From Desmodus rotundus (Eukaryota; Chordata; Mammalia; Chiroptera; Phyllostomidae), in the NCBI RefSeq assembly GCF_022682495.2, contig NC_071396.1, forward strand, positions 20,085,735 to 20,149,734: a stretch of DNA of 64,000 nucleotides. The letters are read 5' to 3'. Position 1 is the first letter of the stretch. Each line of letters opens with the position of its first letter. A program made the position numbers and the translations under genes. Under the pieces are notes generated by a model. That model made no database searches, was not told where the DNA came from, and saw nothing but the letters and a program-made list of their open reading frames with translations. This document shows, piece after piece, positions 11,312 to 23,850 of this stretch.

Positions 11312-13665
11312 GCTTTTTACGATTGAGGTGTAATGTGTGTGAAGAAAGCTGGGGTGTGCCGCTGGTTGCCCCCATGAGAACACAGCCGTGGCCCCAGCAC
11401 CCGAATCAAACGCGAAGTTATTACCGACAGCAGGGAAACCACCCGCCCCGGGCCCCGTGGTGCCTCCTCCAACAATCACCACTTTCCCGGGGGGTAACCA
11501 TGTTTGGCACCAAAGATTAGGTCGCTCGCTTGCGAATTTTATAAAAATAGAATCATACATTATGTATTCTTTTTATCTGGCTTTCTCCCCCCACCTCCCC
11601 GCTCAGTGTTCAGTCTGTAAGGTTTATTTAATGTGATTCAAGGTTACAAGAAGTTTTCAAATTTTTAGTGATGTAAAAATTTCCATAGTATGAATATTTT
11701 TACATTCACCTCCTGCCGGTCACTTGGGTGGATTTTGATCCGGGCCTGTCACAAGTAATGCTGCTTGGGTGTGCATTCGGTGTGCACACTTCTGCACGGC
11801 ACGCACCCGGGAGTGGGGCAGGGCGGGGGGGTTGCAGGGCGTGCGCGGATTCAGCTTTAGTAGACTCTGCCGAATGGTTTTGCACAGTGGCTATTGCCAG
11901 TTCATGCTCCCAACTGGGCTGCAGATCCAGGTCCTCGCCGGCACTGGGTACTGTTGGTCTCTTGTACTTCTGCCATTCTGGTGGACGTAGGTGAGTTTGC
12001 ATTGCCCCGATGACTCCTGAAATTGAGCACTTTTTCGAAGGTAATCAGTCATTCGGATATCTGTTGGTCTGTTCAGGTCTTTTGCCTATTTTTCTATTGG
12101 ATTGTCTGTCCTTCTTGGTGATGTGTGGGAGGTCCTGATATTTTCTGGACATGGGACCTTCGTCAGTTATTTGGATTGCAAATATCTTCTTCCCTGTGGC
12201 TTCCCGTATCATTTTTAATGGCTTTTTTAAAATAAGACGTCCAGATTCTAATGTTGTCCATTTTATCAATGTTTTATTTTTAGATTTTGCTTTTTGTTTC
12301 TGTTATATAACAATACAATTAACTCTTACACATTGACATTTTTATCCAGCAACCTTGCTTGATTTATTTATTAATTCTGATAGTCTTTCTACAAATTATT
12401 TTGTATTTTCTGCATATGTAATCATGTAGTCTATAAATAATATGAGTTTTACGACTTTCTCTCCAGTTCTTCAAATTGTATTTCTTTATCTTGCATTATT
12501 GCAAAGGCTTGGACCTCCAGGGCAATGATGAATAACAGTGGAGGAAAGCTACCAATATTTGAACATTAAGCATGATATTTACTAGAGATTTTTAAAAAGA
12601 TACTTTATCATATTAAGATATTTCCTTTCTATTCCTGATTTCTTAAGAGAGCTCTTTTTTTCCTTTTACTATGACTAGGGGTTAAATTTTACCAAATGAT
12701 TTTTTTCTGAATCTACTGAGTTGGTGAATAATTCTCTTTTTCTTCTGTGACTGTGGTAAATTGCATTGATTGATTTTTGAACATTGTAACAATCTTGCAC
12801 TCTTGGGATAAAACCCAGCTTGGTTGTAATGTATAACATTATTCTTTTTATATGCTGTTGATTCAGTTTGATAATATTTTGTTGAGGAAGAGCATCCTTA
12901 TTCAGGAGGAAGAAATGGCCTGGACTTTTCTTTCCCAGCCGGGCTTGGATATGAAGGTAATAGAACTTTCAACAAGGAGTTGAGAGTTCACTCATTTTTG
13001 CGTCTCAGGAAGCGTTTGTGTGAGATGAATGCTCTTCCGTCCTTCAGTGTTTGAAAGAATTCACTGGGAAGCCATCTGGTCTTGGATGTTTCTTTGAGGA
13101 AAGATTTTTCATTATGGATTTCATTTATTTAATAGATATAAGACTCTAAATGAGTTCAGAACATCCTCTTCTCTTATGTAATAGCTGTAGGCTATATCGT
13201 TGGGTCTTCTCTTTCATTCCTGATATTGATTATTTGTGTCTCATCCTTTTTTAGAGAAATCAGTCTTGTCAGGAGCTTGTCAATTTTATGAGTCTCTTTA
13301 AAAGACAATTTTTGGCTTTGTTGGGCTTCTTTGTTGTATTATTGTTTTCTACTTCATTAACTCCTGCTGTTTATTATTTCCATCCTTGTATTATCTGAGG
13401 GTTTAATTTGCTGTTCTTTTACTAAAGTCTTAAGATGGAAACTTGGTTCATTGTTCCTTCATTCTTTGTTCTGCTCTAATGATGCCTTGAAGGCTATAAA
13501 TTTCTCTTAAGCGTGCTCTGAATGCATCTCATACGTTTTGGTACGTCTTAGTTTTATTACCTTTTCATTAGTATATTTTCTAATTTCCATGGTGATTTTT
13601 ACATGGACTCATGGGTTGTTTAGAAGTGTATGGCTCCGTTTTATATCATATGGATCCTGTGTAGG
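11312..13665 (-). mobile_element. LINE-1 3' UTR and ORF2 remnant, reverse oriented, about 2.35 kb
   Basis: On the minus strand this is the 3' portion of an old L1. Antisense landmarks in order are 'aatagaatcatacattatg', 'cttttgcctatttttctatt', 'gatgaataacagtggaggaa', 'gaattcactgggaagccat' and 'ttacatggactcatgggttg'. The ORF2 region has many stops in all frames. It is a different copy from the one at 2546-4925, with less internal disruption; the 5' part of the element is missing. Confidence 0.9.
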
Positions 13666-14720
13666 ACTGAGCTCTTTAAAAATGGCCCAGGCTTTCTGCA
13701 GGCTGAACTCTGATTTTGGACCCTTCCTTCGGGGGCAGACCCAGTGGAAAGCCTGGGGTCTTTGGCCTGGCCCTTCCTCCCTGCTGCACCCTGGGTTCCT
13801 TTTCTGTCACCCTGGCCCCGTCAGACTCCTGGGAGCTCTAGTCAGCTTCCCAGCTTCCCCGCCCCTTGGCCGCTGCCTGGGGATCTGCAGGAGCTGAGGA
13901 GAAGGGCGCTGGGGCTCACCCTGCTCTCGGGCCTGGTTTCCACCACCTTGCTCCTTAGTTGGTCACTTCAGTAGCTTTTTCAATGGCTTCAACCCGATTT
14001 CTAAAAAATATCGTGTCCACATTATTCCGTGTTCTTGGCAGAAAGGCAGCCTGAGTGAACCAGTCAGCTATTACCACCCGGGAAGTGTCCCAGAGCCAGG
14101 GTTTGGGCACAGGGCTGTGCACGCTGGACCCCAAGCCAAAGCAGCATCAGGCCGCTGGGCCTTGCGGAGTGCTGGGGACCGGCTGAGAGTTCCAAAGGAG
14201 TGCTAGCCACCTCTGCTGCCGGCTCCCTCCTCTATCTTCCTCGTTTTCCTTATCTAACCTCCCTTCTAAAATATACTAAACACAAATTTTCTAAGTTCCC
14301 AATAACGTTAATCTTTTTGGGTCACTTACTTTGTGACGGCTGCTCGCAGTGCCTCTGGGATGCCTGCTACCTCTTCTCTAAGTTCATCCTGGTCTGAAAC
14401 CATATGGGGGCAACAAATGTGGAATCAAACTGTCCTATAATTCCTCATCTCCCTCGGGAGACTTGGTTGGGCTCTGAGTGGGGTCTTCCGCAGGCCTTCA
14501 CCAGAAGCTCTCTGACAGTGGCCACTTTTCAGTTAGTGTGAGTGTCAAGACTGGCCACATCTCCCTTTTTCCCTTGGCTACCAGGAAGCCCACAGGGCAG
14601 AGGTTCAACTCTACAGTTCAACTCTAGCAACCATGTCTGAGCAGAGACCACATGTGACTTTCCCTCCCCAGCTGGACTTCTCCCTCTTATCTCTCTTTTC
14701 CCACGTTCTGAATTTAAAAA
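13666..14720. other. Unassigned DNA
   Basis: GC-rich to 13950, then mixed. The part near 13950-14030 could be decayed L1, but no landmark is clear. No gene is recognised. Confidence 0.45.
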
Positions 14721-15430
14721 AATTTTAAATACATTTTACCATGTTACTGTCTCTGTGTGTATCTTTCTGTGAAACTGGAGTTACTTCAATTGTCAATCTA
14801 TGTAACCACTTACAGTTTCTACTTGTGTTTAAAAATTTTCAACTATAGAGACATTTGAAAGTTAACAGAGTGGATCCTTGAGAAACAAAAATAGGGGCAA
14901 TCTTGCAATTTTTTTGAAATTTCTAGAATTATTGTGAAATTGGATTTTCATGAATCTTTGCCATATGTGCTCTGTTGTTTAAATTTTTCATAACTATGTA
15001 TCTATTGCTTTATGCACAAGACAATTCTCAAAATTAAAATGAATAAACAGTGTTCTTTGATTAACCAGGAGCAAAGGCAGATGGGCAAATCTGGCTGTAC
15101 TATCCATTCAGCACGAGAATATGAAGATCAATTTTATAAAGTCATGGACAAATTAAAGGAGTGTCAGAACAGAAACTGTAATGAATTATTCATTGTTGCA
15201 ATGGACCAATATGTACACATGTGGTTTTCCTTTATGCAAAATACGTTAATGTAACTGAAATGTAATTCACACAATTGAAACTGCAGATCCATTACATTTT
15301 TGGTAGTGTAATATTCGTTGTATTCTTTAATTTTCTGACCAGCATGGCCATCCCTAGAAAGGTGGGAAAAGAGGAAGCTTTCTACCGGTTTTTCTTCTTC
15401 ATCCATTATTATCGTTGCTGCATTTATGAT
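14720..15430. other. AT-rich segment of unknown origin with an 80-codon open frame
   Basis: Base composition drops sharply compared with the GC-rich flanks. One plus-strand frame at 15012-15254 is open for 80 codons despite the AT-rich composition, with a lysine/glutamate/asparagine-rich centre and a fairly aromatic C-terminus. I do not recognise the protein. It may be a transposase or retrocopy fragment, or chance. Confidence 0.4.
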
Positions 15431-16262
15431 TATTACTGAAAATACTGTTGTCATATGGGACCAGGGATGACAAAATGCTGTCCCCGGGGTCAGTGCACGA
15501 GGAGGGACGTACTGGGCCCCGGCAGGTGCTGAGAAAATACCTGCTAACCCGGGGTCTGGGGTCTGAGTGTCCCCCTGCCGCGTGGCCTGCACTCTGCTTT
15601 CCCCGGGGTGAGCCAGTTCTCCGCATGCCTTCCCTCCCCTCAGCGGGTGCTTTTCAGCATCCTCTGCACTGGCCTTTGTCAGGGACTCCCTCAGTGTCCT
15701 TTCTCGTCCCTGCAGGGCCAGGCTCCAGGCAGGCAGCTTTCTGTTTGCAGTCCCTGGCCCCTTCTTACTGTGCAGTCTGAAAGCGGGTCACCTCGCCTCT
15801 GCGGGTCGCTCTCTGTACACCCAGGTAATAATACTTCCCAAAAGCAGAGCGGGTTTTGTTTAAGGCCTTTGAGCTCTCAGGCCCAGCACTCCACAGAAAG
15901 GCCCGGGCTGCCGTGGCCCTGTGCTGTGGCCGTGTGATTGGAAACGTGAGCTGAGGCCCCTTCTGCTTTGTCTGTGATGAATGCAAGCCGGCCAAAGAGC
16001 ACTGGGATCTCGGTGACACCGAAACCCTGCCGCGAGCCCGGGTTGCCTTACACTGATAAACCACGCCCGAAAAGAGCAGGTCCTCAGTTAACACTCTCAT
16101 TTGATTCCTTCTACCGAGTACCAGACCTGTAAGTCAGAGCCGACCCCGTTCCAGGTGAGGGAGTGCACTAGCCCGAGTTGCGGGAGGGGCAGCTTCCTCT
16201 GGAAAATGCAGCAGGTTCCCCAGGAGTCAGGCCCCGCTGGGTGGGCTGGACTGGTCTTTGTG
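15431..16262. other. No feature recognised
   Basis: GC-rich unique-looking DNA with short frames on both strands. Confidence 0.45.
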
Positions 16263-16264
16263 CA

Positions 16265-16390
16265 GACGGGGGAAATCAGTAGCTACCGCATACTGAGTTC
16301 CTACTAGGTGCCAAGAACTATGCGAGACATGTCTTTCTGTGCTAAACCCTCAAGACAACGGTATTAAACTTATGAACATTCTAAAAACAA
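16265..16390 (-). mobile_element. MIR SINE relic
   Basis: 'gagttcctactaggtgccaa' followed by 'ctaaaccctcaagacaacgg' matches the antisense MIR 3' half. Confidence 0.6.
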
Positions 16391-18355
16391 ACACAAACCA
16401 AAAACACCCACTGAACTTTGTCCATTTCCCCTTGAGGAAAGCCCACTCATTTGTGCTCATCTGCCTAAGCCGGAGCTTTTGGCCGGGGGCCTCCTCACCG
16501 ATCCCGAGAGCACGCTGCCTGGGGCTGCCACTGTCGAAGGGGAGGCTTCCTTTCTGCCCTCTGCCCCAGGCCTCCAGCAGGGGCCTGGCAGTGGCATTCA
16601 GGCCCCTGCCCTCGGGGGCCTGGGCAAGGTCCCACTGAGCTCGAGGACATTTACCCAGAACCCTCTGGCCCCGTTTTGACTAATGAAATAAAAGTCCCAG
16701 TGGATTGAGTCATCTGGCTGCTGGATGACAGCCAGCCAAAGGTAGGGCCTGGTTGTGCTTTTCTGTGAGCTGGTTGTGGACTGGGGGTGGGTGGGGAGAG
16801 CAGGTGGTAGGTGGCAGCGAACTCTCGAACCAGAGAAGATGAGGGTGAGGGCAGGCATCTTTTTGGCATGGGGTTCTCAGGCACCTGAAGTCCAGAATGG
16901 TGCGCACGGAGAGAACGGCTGGGGAATGGAGTGCTGAAGAATTTCCCTTGGTGGAAGGACATAGGCTGGCTGCTTCTGCCCCGGCCTCCAGTGGCCCCTA
17001 GAGGCAGGGGCTTCCAGGGTCCCAGGTAAGGGACCTCGTGGTGTCCAGGCGAGGGGTCTGCTGTGTCCACTGCTGGGGAACATGCTTAGTTGCACTGACT
17101 CTAGTGCACGTGCGTGTGCACTGTCCCTCAGGAAAGCGTGGAGGGAAGAGAAGCAAACCTTTGCCTGGGCGCCGTACTCCCTCAGAGTCTGAGTGCGGAG
17201 TGCTGATTGGATGGGCCCTCCAGCAGCGCCTGCCCAGAGAGCTCTGGGCTGCCTTGCTCCCCTGGGCTCCGACAGTTAGGGAAGGGGAAGCAGCTGGTGT
17301 ACGGAAGCACCAGACAATGGGAGCTGCTGGATCCACCCTGGATCCGCCAGACCCCAAGCGTTGCTGGCCAAGCACCCTTCTAGATTGTGAACTCACCTGC
17401 GTTTCCAAAGCGACTTGGTTAAAATGGCTTTATTCCTCTTACTCCTAATGCACAGACGCCGCATTGTGCTGGTGGTAAAGAGGGTGTCCAGGAATTGTTC
17501 ACTAAGTAAGACCGCAGAGAGCTGGACGCGGGGTGGGCACTGCAGTCTGGGCCCCTGCGTGTTTTGGGGAGTGGCCGGCTCCCTGCCAGGGAGCACCATG
17601 GGCTGGCGTGAGGCTCTGTGGTCCACAGCCCTAGGGCTCAAGGCAGATAATTTTGCAATTTCCTAGTCCCATCTGAGCCGGCGTTGTTTATATTACTGGG
17701 GACAACTCCTGAGAGTCCTGGCCCAGACCCCATTCCCCAAGGGAGCCCGTCCCACCATCCCCAAGGGAGCGGTGGGCTGGCCTACCTCAGTAAACGCTCC
17801 TGCTCCGGGAAGGAAAGCTTGAATGAATGAATGAAAGAATGGATGAGCTCAGTGTGTAGCCATTAGCATATTCAGCAGTTTCCTGCCACCCCCTCCGCTT
17901 CCCTGTAAAGAACTAGGTACTTTGCATCTTACAAGGTCTTCCTCCATCAACCTGTGTCTTCTCCAGCCTACAGTTCTGTGAGAGACAGGAAAAAGCAAAA
18001 GCTCAGAAGAAAAAAACCCACCGTAGGAAAATTCTGCTGCTTCCGGGCACTGGGAAACCACTGGTCCGATTCTTTTGCTGGGCGACTTGTTCACCCACGG
18101 AACTAGTGCTGCCTGGGTAGCTTGGTCTGCGACGTCCCTGCTGCCCCAAGTGGGACAGCTGCTCGAGTCTGGGACTGCCGCGTGGAGGGCAGATTGGCAC
18201 CTCCTTGGAACACACTCGTTGGCGGGCAACAAAAACCCCAAGGCCAACCCCCACAACATCTGACTCCTTTTTTTTTGTAACTTTCCAGACCTGAGTACCC
18301 ATCTGGATACTTCATTAGGCTCCTAAAACATCTGGGGACCAGCAACGGAAGGACT
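16391..18355. other. GC-rich unique-looking DNA
   Basis: No gene is recognised. A short (GAAT)n run lies at 17818-17841 after an L2-like tail at about 17780-17817. An isolated donor-like CAGGTAAGG lies near 17022. Confidence 0.45.
17818..17841. repeat. (GAAT)n simple repeat
   Basis: Four to five tandem gaat units with one change; such runs typically end L2/MIR copies. Confidence 0.7.
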
Positions 18356-18374
18356 TGCTTATGCCGAGTACCTG

Positions 18375-18560
18375 TGGAGAGCTTGCCTTGGGCTGAACCC
18401 TTTCCCATATGTTCTATCACATAGCCCCTCACGACAGCCCTGCCGGAGCACAATCTTTATTCCCATTTTACAAACAAGCAAGCAGAAGCTCAGAGAGGCT
18501 GAGTTACTCGCCCCAGATCACACAGACGAGAAGCTGTAGTTCCTGAATTGGAATCAAAGG
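18375..18560 (-). mobile_element. MIR SINE relic
   Basis: 'ttcccattttacaaacaagc' and 'gatcacacagacgagaagc' match the antisense MIR core. Confidence 0.8.
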
Positions 18561-19540
18561 GTGGCTTGGGAGGCCTTTATTGAAGCCATCATCTCCAGAA
18601 GTGCCCCCCAATCTCTTCCCCCCCCCGCCCCCCCCAAACAGATACCCAATCTGAGTAAGAGCAGCGTGTAGGGGACAAAATGAAGCTTCCCTGTGTGCTC
18701 CCCTGTCACCCCCATTCCGTGAGATTGCCCCCAGGCCCTGCCTACACAGACATCCTGGAATCTGCAAAATCACGGTTCTCTGCCTGCAAAGACAGACCAC
18801 ATTCTTCCCCACACAACGAGGACACCTGTCCCTTAGATCCCTACCAAGAAGGCCTTTGTTTTGTCAACAACTGTATTCAGAAGAGCCCGCTCCCTTATTG
18901 GAGCCTGTCCCCAGAAAGCTCCGGGGTCAGAGGCGGCTCCCAGGAAGCGCCCTGCCCTTCGCAGGGAGGCTCAGCTCCTGGAGCAGCTGCCTTCCTCAGT
19001 GTGCGCCCCTTCCCTGCTCCTGGCCAGGGCCCCCAGGGTGAGTCAGAGACAGCTCAGCCCTGGCCGCCCCTCATCCTCCGCAGAGCAGCCCCTCCTCCAC
19101 CCCGCACCAGCCTCCTGGGCCTTGCAAAGGCCCCTGGGCATTGAGTGTCCTGCGTGCTTGAGCTTGAACATGGGATTAGTAAAATGTGCTTCTTCCTCAC
19201 GTGGTTTCCTCTTTTATTTGCAGTTGAAAACCACGACCACAAAAGTGGCTTCCACGACCACTGTTGCAGGCACTTGCATAATGGGGTTGGGGAGAGCGCT
19301 GGGGGAACAGAAGGGGCGGTGGCTGAGTTTTTGCAGCCCTGGTGTAATTCACTTCGGTGAAAAAGGAAAGTCTCTGACTTGGGAGAAGAGGGCTTTCCTG
19401 GGAGGGCAGCCGGTGGACCACCCTGTCTTCCTCACCTACCTGTGCGTTGCAGGACCATCCCTCTCCCCTCGACCAAGGAGAGGCAGATATCTTTAGGTTC
19501 CTCCTCTTTGCCTCTCAAGGTGCCTGTATTTACCCCACTT
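18561..19540. other. Unique-looking DNA with a possible exon
   Basis: Contains a C-rich run at 18617-18635. A 303-base interval at 18735-19037 is bounded by an acceptor-like and a strong donor-like sequence and is open throughout; it is described as a finding because no protein family is recognised. Confidence 0.4.
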
Positions 19541-19544
19541 AGTG

Positions 19545-19770
19545 TCAAGGTCAAGCACACAGACCCTGGAGCCAGAAGTCAGGCTCAGTGTTCGATCCCC
19601 AGGGGCACCACTTGTGAGTTGGTAACCTTGGGCGTGGTATTCACCTGCCCCAGGTTCCTCACTGTAGGTGGGTGATGAGAATAGCGCCCACCTTGTGGGG
19701 CTGTTGTGCAGGTTAAATGAGCCGATACACACAAAGCTCTTAAAATGATGCCTAGCACCGCTTTGCCATT
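19545..19770 (+). mobile_element. MIR SINE, near full length
   Basis: Runs in sense order through 'gaccctggagccagaagtc', 'gagttggtaaccttgggc', 'gtgcaggttaaatgagccg' and 'ttaaaatgatgcctagcacc', covering most of a MIR. Confidence 0.85.
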
Positions 19771-20848
19771 TCGACCTCCTACTTGGCGTTTGGTCTCCCC
19801 TGTGCAAGACTGTTGGCTGACCTTTGAGACTGTCACATTCTCAAGAGCCAGCCAGGCTGACCTGCCTGCAGCGTGTGCTGTGCCTTTTCGCCTTCCGGAA
19901 TCAAGTGCATCCGCCAGTTTGTCATGTTCAGAATGTGCGTTCTGAAGTGCTCCCGAAAAAGAGGCATTTAGCAAACAGTTACCGAGACCCCACGTGGTTT
20001 GCCTGCAGGAGCGGATGTTGTCGCTTGTTATCAGGGCCCATCGCAGCTCCCTTGCGCCACCCTGTCTGCTGCCTGGGTGAAAGGGCAGTGTGCCGAGCAC
20101 CCCAGGTGGTAAGAGACTTGGTTTCCTGTGGAAGACCCGGCATGCCTGCCCCCCATTGGCTAGGGCCACCCCCGCAGCTGCTGAGCCCACCCAGAGCCCG
20201 CTGCTCAGCCAAGCGAGACGTCTACTGGCCAAGGTGGGCTGTTCTTGTGCAAACAACCAGACCTCGTGTGTGTCTGGCCAGCGCGGGGGAAACACAGGTG
20301 ATCTGATGACGTCAGACAGCCGAAGCAATTGACATATGTCACACGCGGCTCAGTCAACACAGCCAGCTGCTGTGAAGCTATAAAGTGTGGGGCCTGGGTA
20401 TGTGCACAAGCGTTGCATTTGAGCCAAGCATTTGGAAAGGACCACCGCTGGCTGTGCCCCCCAGGGTGCCCGTGGTGGCAGCCTGGCAGCCGGCCTCTCG
20501 GCAAATCTCACTGTTCGAGTGCTGACCTCATCACGATGGGGGGCCGTCCCTGCAGTGGTGTGAAAGTCACATGAGAGGGGCTCCTGGGGACACAGAGGCT
20601 GCAGGGGCAGCTGGGCCGTCAGTCAAGGCCTGGGGACAGACATGCTGGCCCTGAGGCCATGCTTCTGCCCCACTCCTGGACCTGAACAGAGATCTGCTCA
20701 GCCAGGCTCTGTGTCCCCTGGACTCAGCAGAGTCATGTGTGGTCAAAGGGGTCCCCGCCTGTAGATGACTTCTTCCTTAAGGTGGCCATCTCGGTAATGG
20801 TGTCACTGCTGGCTGCAATGACATGAACAGCAACACGGACAGCAGCGG
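19771..20848. other. Unique-looking DNA with a cluster of promoter-type motifs
   Basis: No gene is recognised. At 20307-20385 a perfect CRE palindrome, three E-boxes and a TATA-like string occur within 80 bases. Confidence 0.4.
20307..20314. promoter_or_regulatory. Consensus CRE (TGACGTCA)
   Basis: A perfect 8-base cAMP response element palindrome, the binding site for CREB/ATF factors. CAATTG (20326-20331), CATATG (20333-20338), CAGCTG (20364-20369) and CTATAAAG (20378-20385) follow it. Function is an inference from motif clustering only. Confidence 0.4.
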
Positions 20849-20849
20849 C

Positions 20850-21062
20850 TGCTATTGAGCTTCTGGGCAGACAGACGTGTTCTTAACAGCAGCCGCATCT
20901 CATCTCAACACCCCAGCGGTGCAAGGTTGGCACCTTTGCCTTCCCGTCACCACTGAGGGAACTGAGGCTCAGCTCAGCTAAGCACCTTGTCACAGGTAAA
21001 GTAGGTAGGCAGCTGCGCTGGGACAAACCCAGGTCTGTCTGGTACGGGAGCTCATCCCCTCC
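20850..21062 (-). mobile_element. MIR SINE relic
   Basis: 'ctcatctcaacaccccagcg', 'gagggaactgaggctcagc' and 'ccttgtcacaggtaaagtag' match the antisense MIR. Confidence 0.8.
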
Positions 21063-22195
21063 GGCCTGCCGGCAGCAGGCCCCCCTCACGGTGCTCGAGG
21101 TTCTGACGAGAGACAGAGAGATTTCTGGGTGAATCCCAGGGGTGAGTGTTCTAGTCGCACGTGGGGAGCTTCAGCTCTGTCACAGGAACAGGCTCCTTAT
21201 GACTCAGAAGTCAGAACCAGGGGTTTGCTACGGCTTTGACACCAGGGCACTTCTCAACTCTGCTGGCCCCTCTTCCTGGAGAAGAACCACCTTCGTCCCT
21301 CCTCAGTGTTATTTTTCAAACATCAGTTTTAATTTGGGACACCCTCTCTCTGGGAAATTGCAAAAATTAAATCGTTTTTAAGCAACCTAACAACACTTGT
21401 GGGGTTTGTAATAAACTTGTGAAATTTGCGGAACTCGGCGGTTGAGGTTCTCTCAGCCCCACCTCCCTGGGGCCTGGAGGAGCTTCGGCCTGTCTCTTGT
21501 TCTCTGCGGCTTAGAGCTGATCTTTCCACAGGGACTGGCCTGGGCCTTGGCCTCTTGGACCACAGGGGCCACAAGCTCTAAGGCAGCCAAGGGCTCCAGA
21601 GACCTCCCCCCCAAGTCTGAGTGTCCAGCCCTGCCTTCCCTCTATCATTGCAGGAAAGCCAAGCAGCCCGTATATGTTTGGGGGAGGCTCCCATCTGAGG
21701 GGCCAGCCTCGTTCCTTCCTGCAGCGCTCGACTGCCGTAGGCACACCAATGACAGCCAACATCCCCTTGGGCGAGTTCACTGTCTCCCCTTTGACCCGAT
21801 GACTCAGGGTCCTCTGAAGGGCAGGCTAACACCTGTTTCTTCCCTGTAGAAGGGCCTCTGCACACGTGGAAGAGAGCAACAAGGTCGTTTCCATGCGTCA
21901 GCTGTCCCTGGGCCCCTGCTGTCACCACTGTCATGCTCTGAGCCCAGCACATAAGGCTAGATGGGTTTCTGGCTCCTCCAAACTCTTAACTGGAAACTCA
22001 GCTTCATATGGTCAGGACTTGGATGTGTCAAGGCCAACAGGACGAGCAGAACTTTGTAACGCACCCTCACCTGCTGTGCCGGGCCTTTGACGTAACAGAG
22101 GGGCCTCTCTCTCCCCAGGGGGGCTGACGGGGGACAAGGGGCCGGGAAGGCTTCTTGTCCTGGTATTTGGAAGGCAATGCCCTGTATTTTCCTAC
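21063..22195. other. No feature recognised
   Basis: Unique-looking DNA. An AT-rich patch at 21340-21430 stands out slightly from its GC-rich surroundings. Confidence 0.45.
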
Positions 22196-22199
22196 TGAC

Positions 22200-22372
22200 A
22201 GTGAAGAACCCGGAGTCTGGGCCAGAGGCTAGGTGCTGACCTGGTCGCTACCCTCTCCCAGCCACGGACACTCATCTGTTGCGTGGAATTGTCACGAAGA
22301 TTAAATGCATGGGAAGTGTTTAGAACAATGTCCGGCACATGGTACACATGCATTTTGTCAATTACATGATTA
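22200..22372 (+). mobile_element. MIR SINE relic
   Basis: 'cacgaagattaaatgcatgg' and 'tgtccggcacatggtacac' match the sense MIR 3' half. Confidence 0.7.
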
Positions 22373-23850
22373 CAAATGAGAAACCGTCTAATGCTCAGCG
22401 AGACTCTCAGGCAAAGGAGAGCACAGACCCTTGGAGAAATACCGGCCCCCCAAGATGCCTGTGGCCTCCCCACAGGCACGTGAGCAAGGGGAATGAAGGT
22501 TCCAGAAGGAATTAGGGCTGTTGTCAGCTGGCTTTAAGATAGGAAGATTATCCTGGATGACCCAAGTGGACCCGATGTGATCACAAGAGTCCCTGAAGGT
22601 GGGAGATGAGCGCGGAGGAGGAGAGAGCCACATGCCTACAGGAGAAAGGCACAGAGAGAGGCAGCCTTGGTGGAGTAGGAAGACCAGGAGCTGAGGAATC
22701 CAGGTGACCTCTGAAAGCTGGAAGGGCACGAGTTCTCCCCTGAGCTTCTGAAGGACCCCAGCCCTGCTGTCCCTTGATTTGAGCCCCTGGGACCCTCCAG
22801 GTTTGGGGTCACTTGCTGCAGCAGCCGCAGGGGTCTCAGGCACAGAGTGCCCCCACACGCTGCCGCTGAGACCGGTTCCAGATGCGGACAACTGCCCGTG
22901 CTGCGCGTGGGCACCCACAGCCACGCATACACCTTCCGGCAGAGTGCGCATTTCTGGATAAACCCTCCAAGAATATGTGACGCTACCAGCCATCGGGTCA
23001 CTTCTGGAGCTGCTTATTAAGACTCCAGAATTTTCTTCCACCCACGAATTCTTTAGGTTCTCTTAGGGTTGGGAGGCAGCTGGCATTTGTGACAATGGAA
23101 ATAGCGTGTGGGATGCTTCCCTGGCTTACACTGCTCCCAAGAAGCCCAGGGGTCCTACCACGTTCTAGGACTGAGAATGCCCAAGGCTGGGCCTTCATTT
23201 CCCCAAAGACTCCATCTCCATAAGAAAACTGTGGATAACAATGAAAACATTAGCGCAAAATGGATTCTTGCATGTACGTACTGCCCTGCGTACCACCCAC
23301 TGGCGACATCAGAGGCCCATGTTCTGGGGCGTTGTCCCTCCACACAGAGGGAGCTGAAGCCTCCAACTCAGGCTGGGTGATGTGCCAGTTTGGCTGCCTC
23401 CCTCTGGGGGCTCGCCATCGCCCCTGGCAGGAGCTCGGCGCCCAGAGCCAGCCCCCCTCCCCGGGCCTCCTTCCTTTACCAAACAAGGTCAGGATTTATA
23501 ACTTCGTTCGTGGCAACATCTGGCTCATTTCCCTCAAGTCCTTCTTCTTTTTTAAAAAAATCTTTCATCTAAAGTCATTTCATTTCAGTTCAGTTTCGTG
23601 TCTTCTGTCCTCCCCCTCCCCTCCGCCCCGTGTTTTTTTAACCTCTGGAGATAGTGAGCAGAGGGCTGAGGACATTACCCACAGCTAACGGCTTGGGTTA
23701 GAAGTGAAAGCACTGGCTGGGCCCCGGTTTCTTTCTATACCTCTGGCCACAGAGCCACAAGACTCGTCCCTGCGCGCCCCCGAGGACATTCGTTGCACCA
23801 TCTGCCTGCCCCTACAGCCTGCCAACCGCCCAGCTCGGATTGTTGTTGCT
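22373..23850. other. No feature recognised
   Basis: GC-rich unique-looking DNA with overlapping frames on both strands (up to about 217 codons), none resembling a known protein. Confidence 0.45.

Noticed and set aside
19585..20328. 247-codon minus-strand open frame
   Set aside because: It overlaps a near full-length MIR and the motif cluster, competes with plus-strand frames, and has no recognisable domain.
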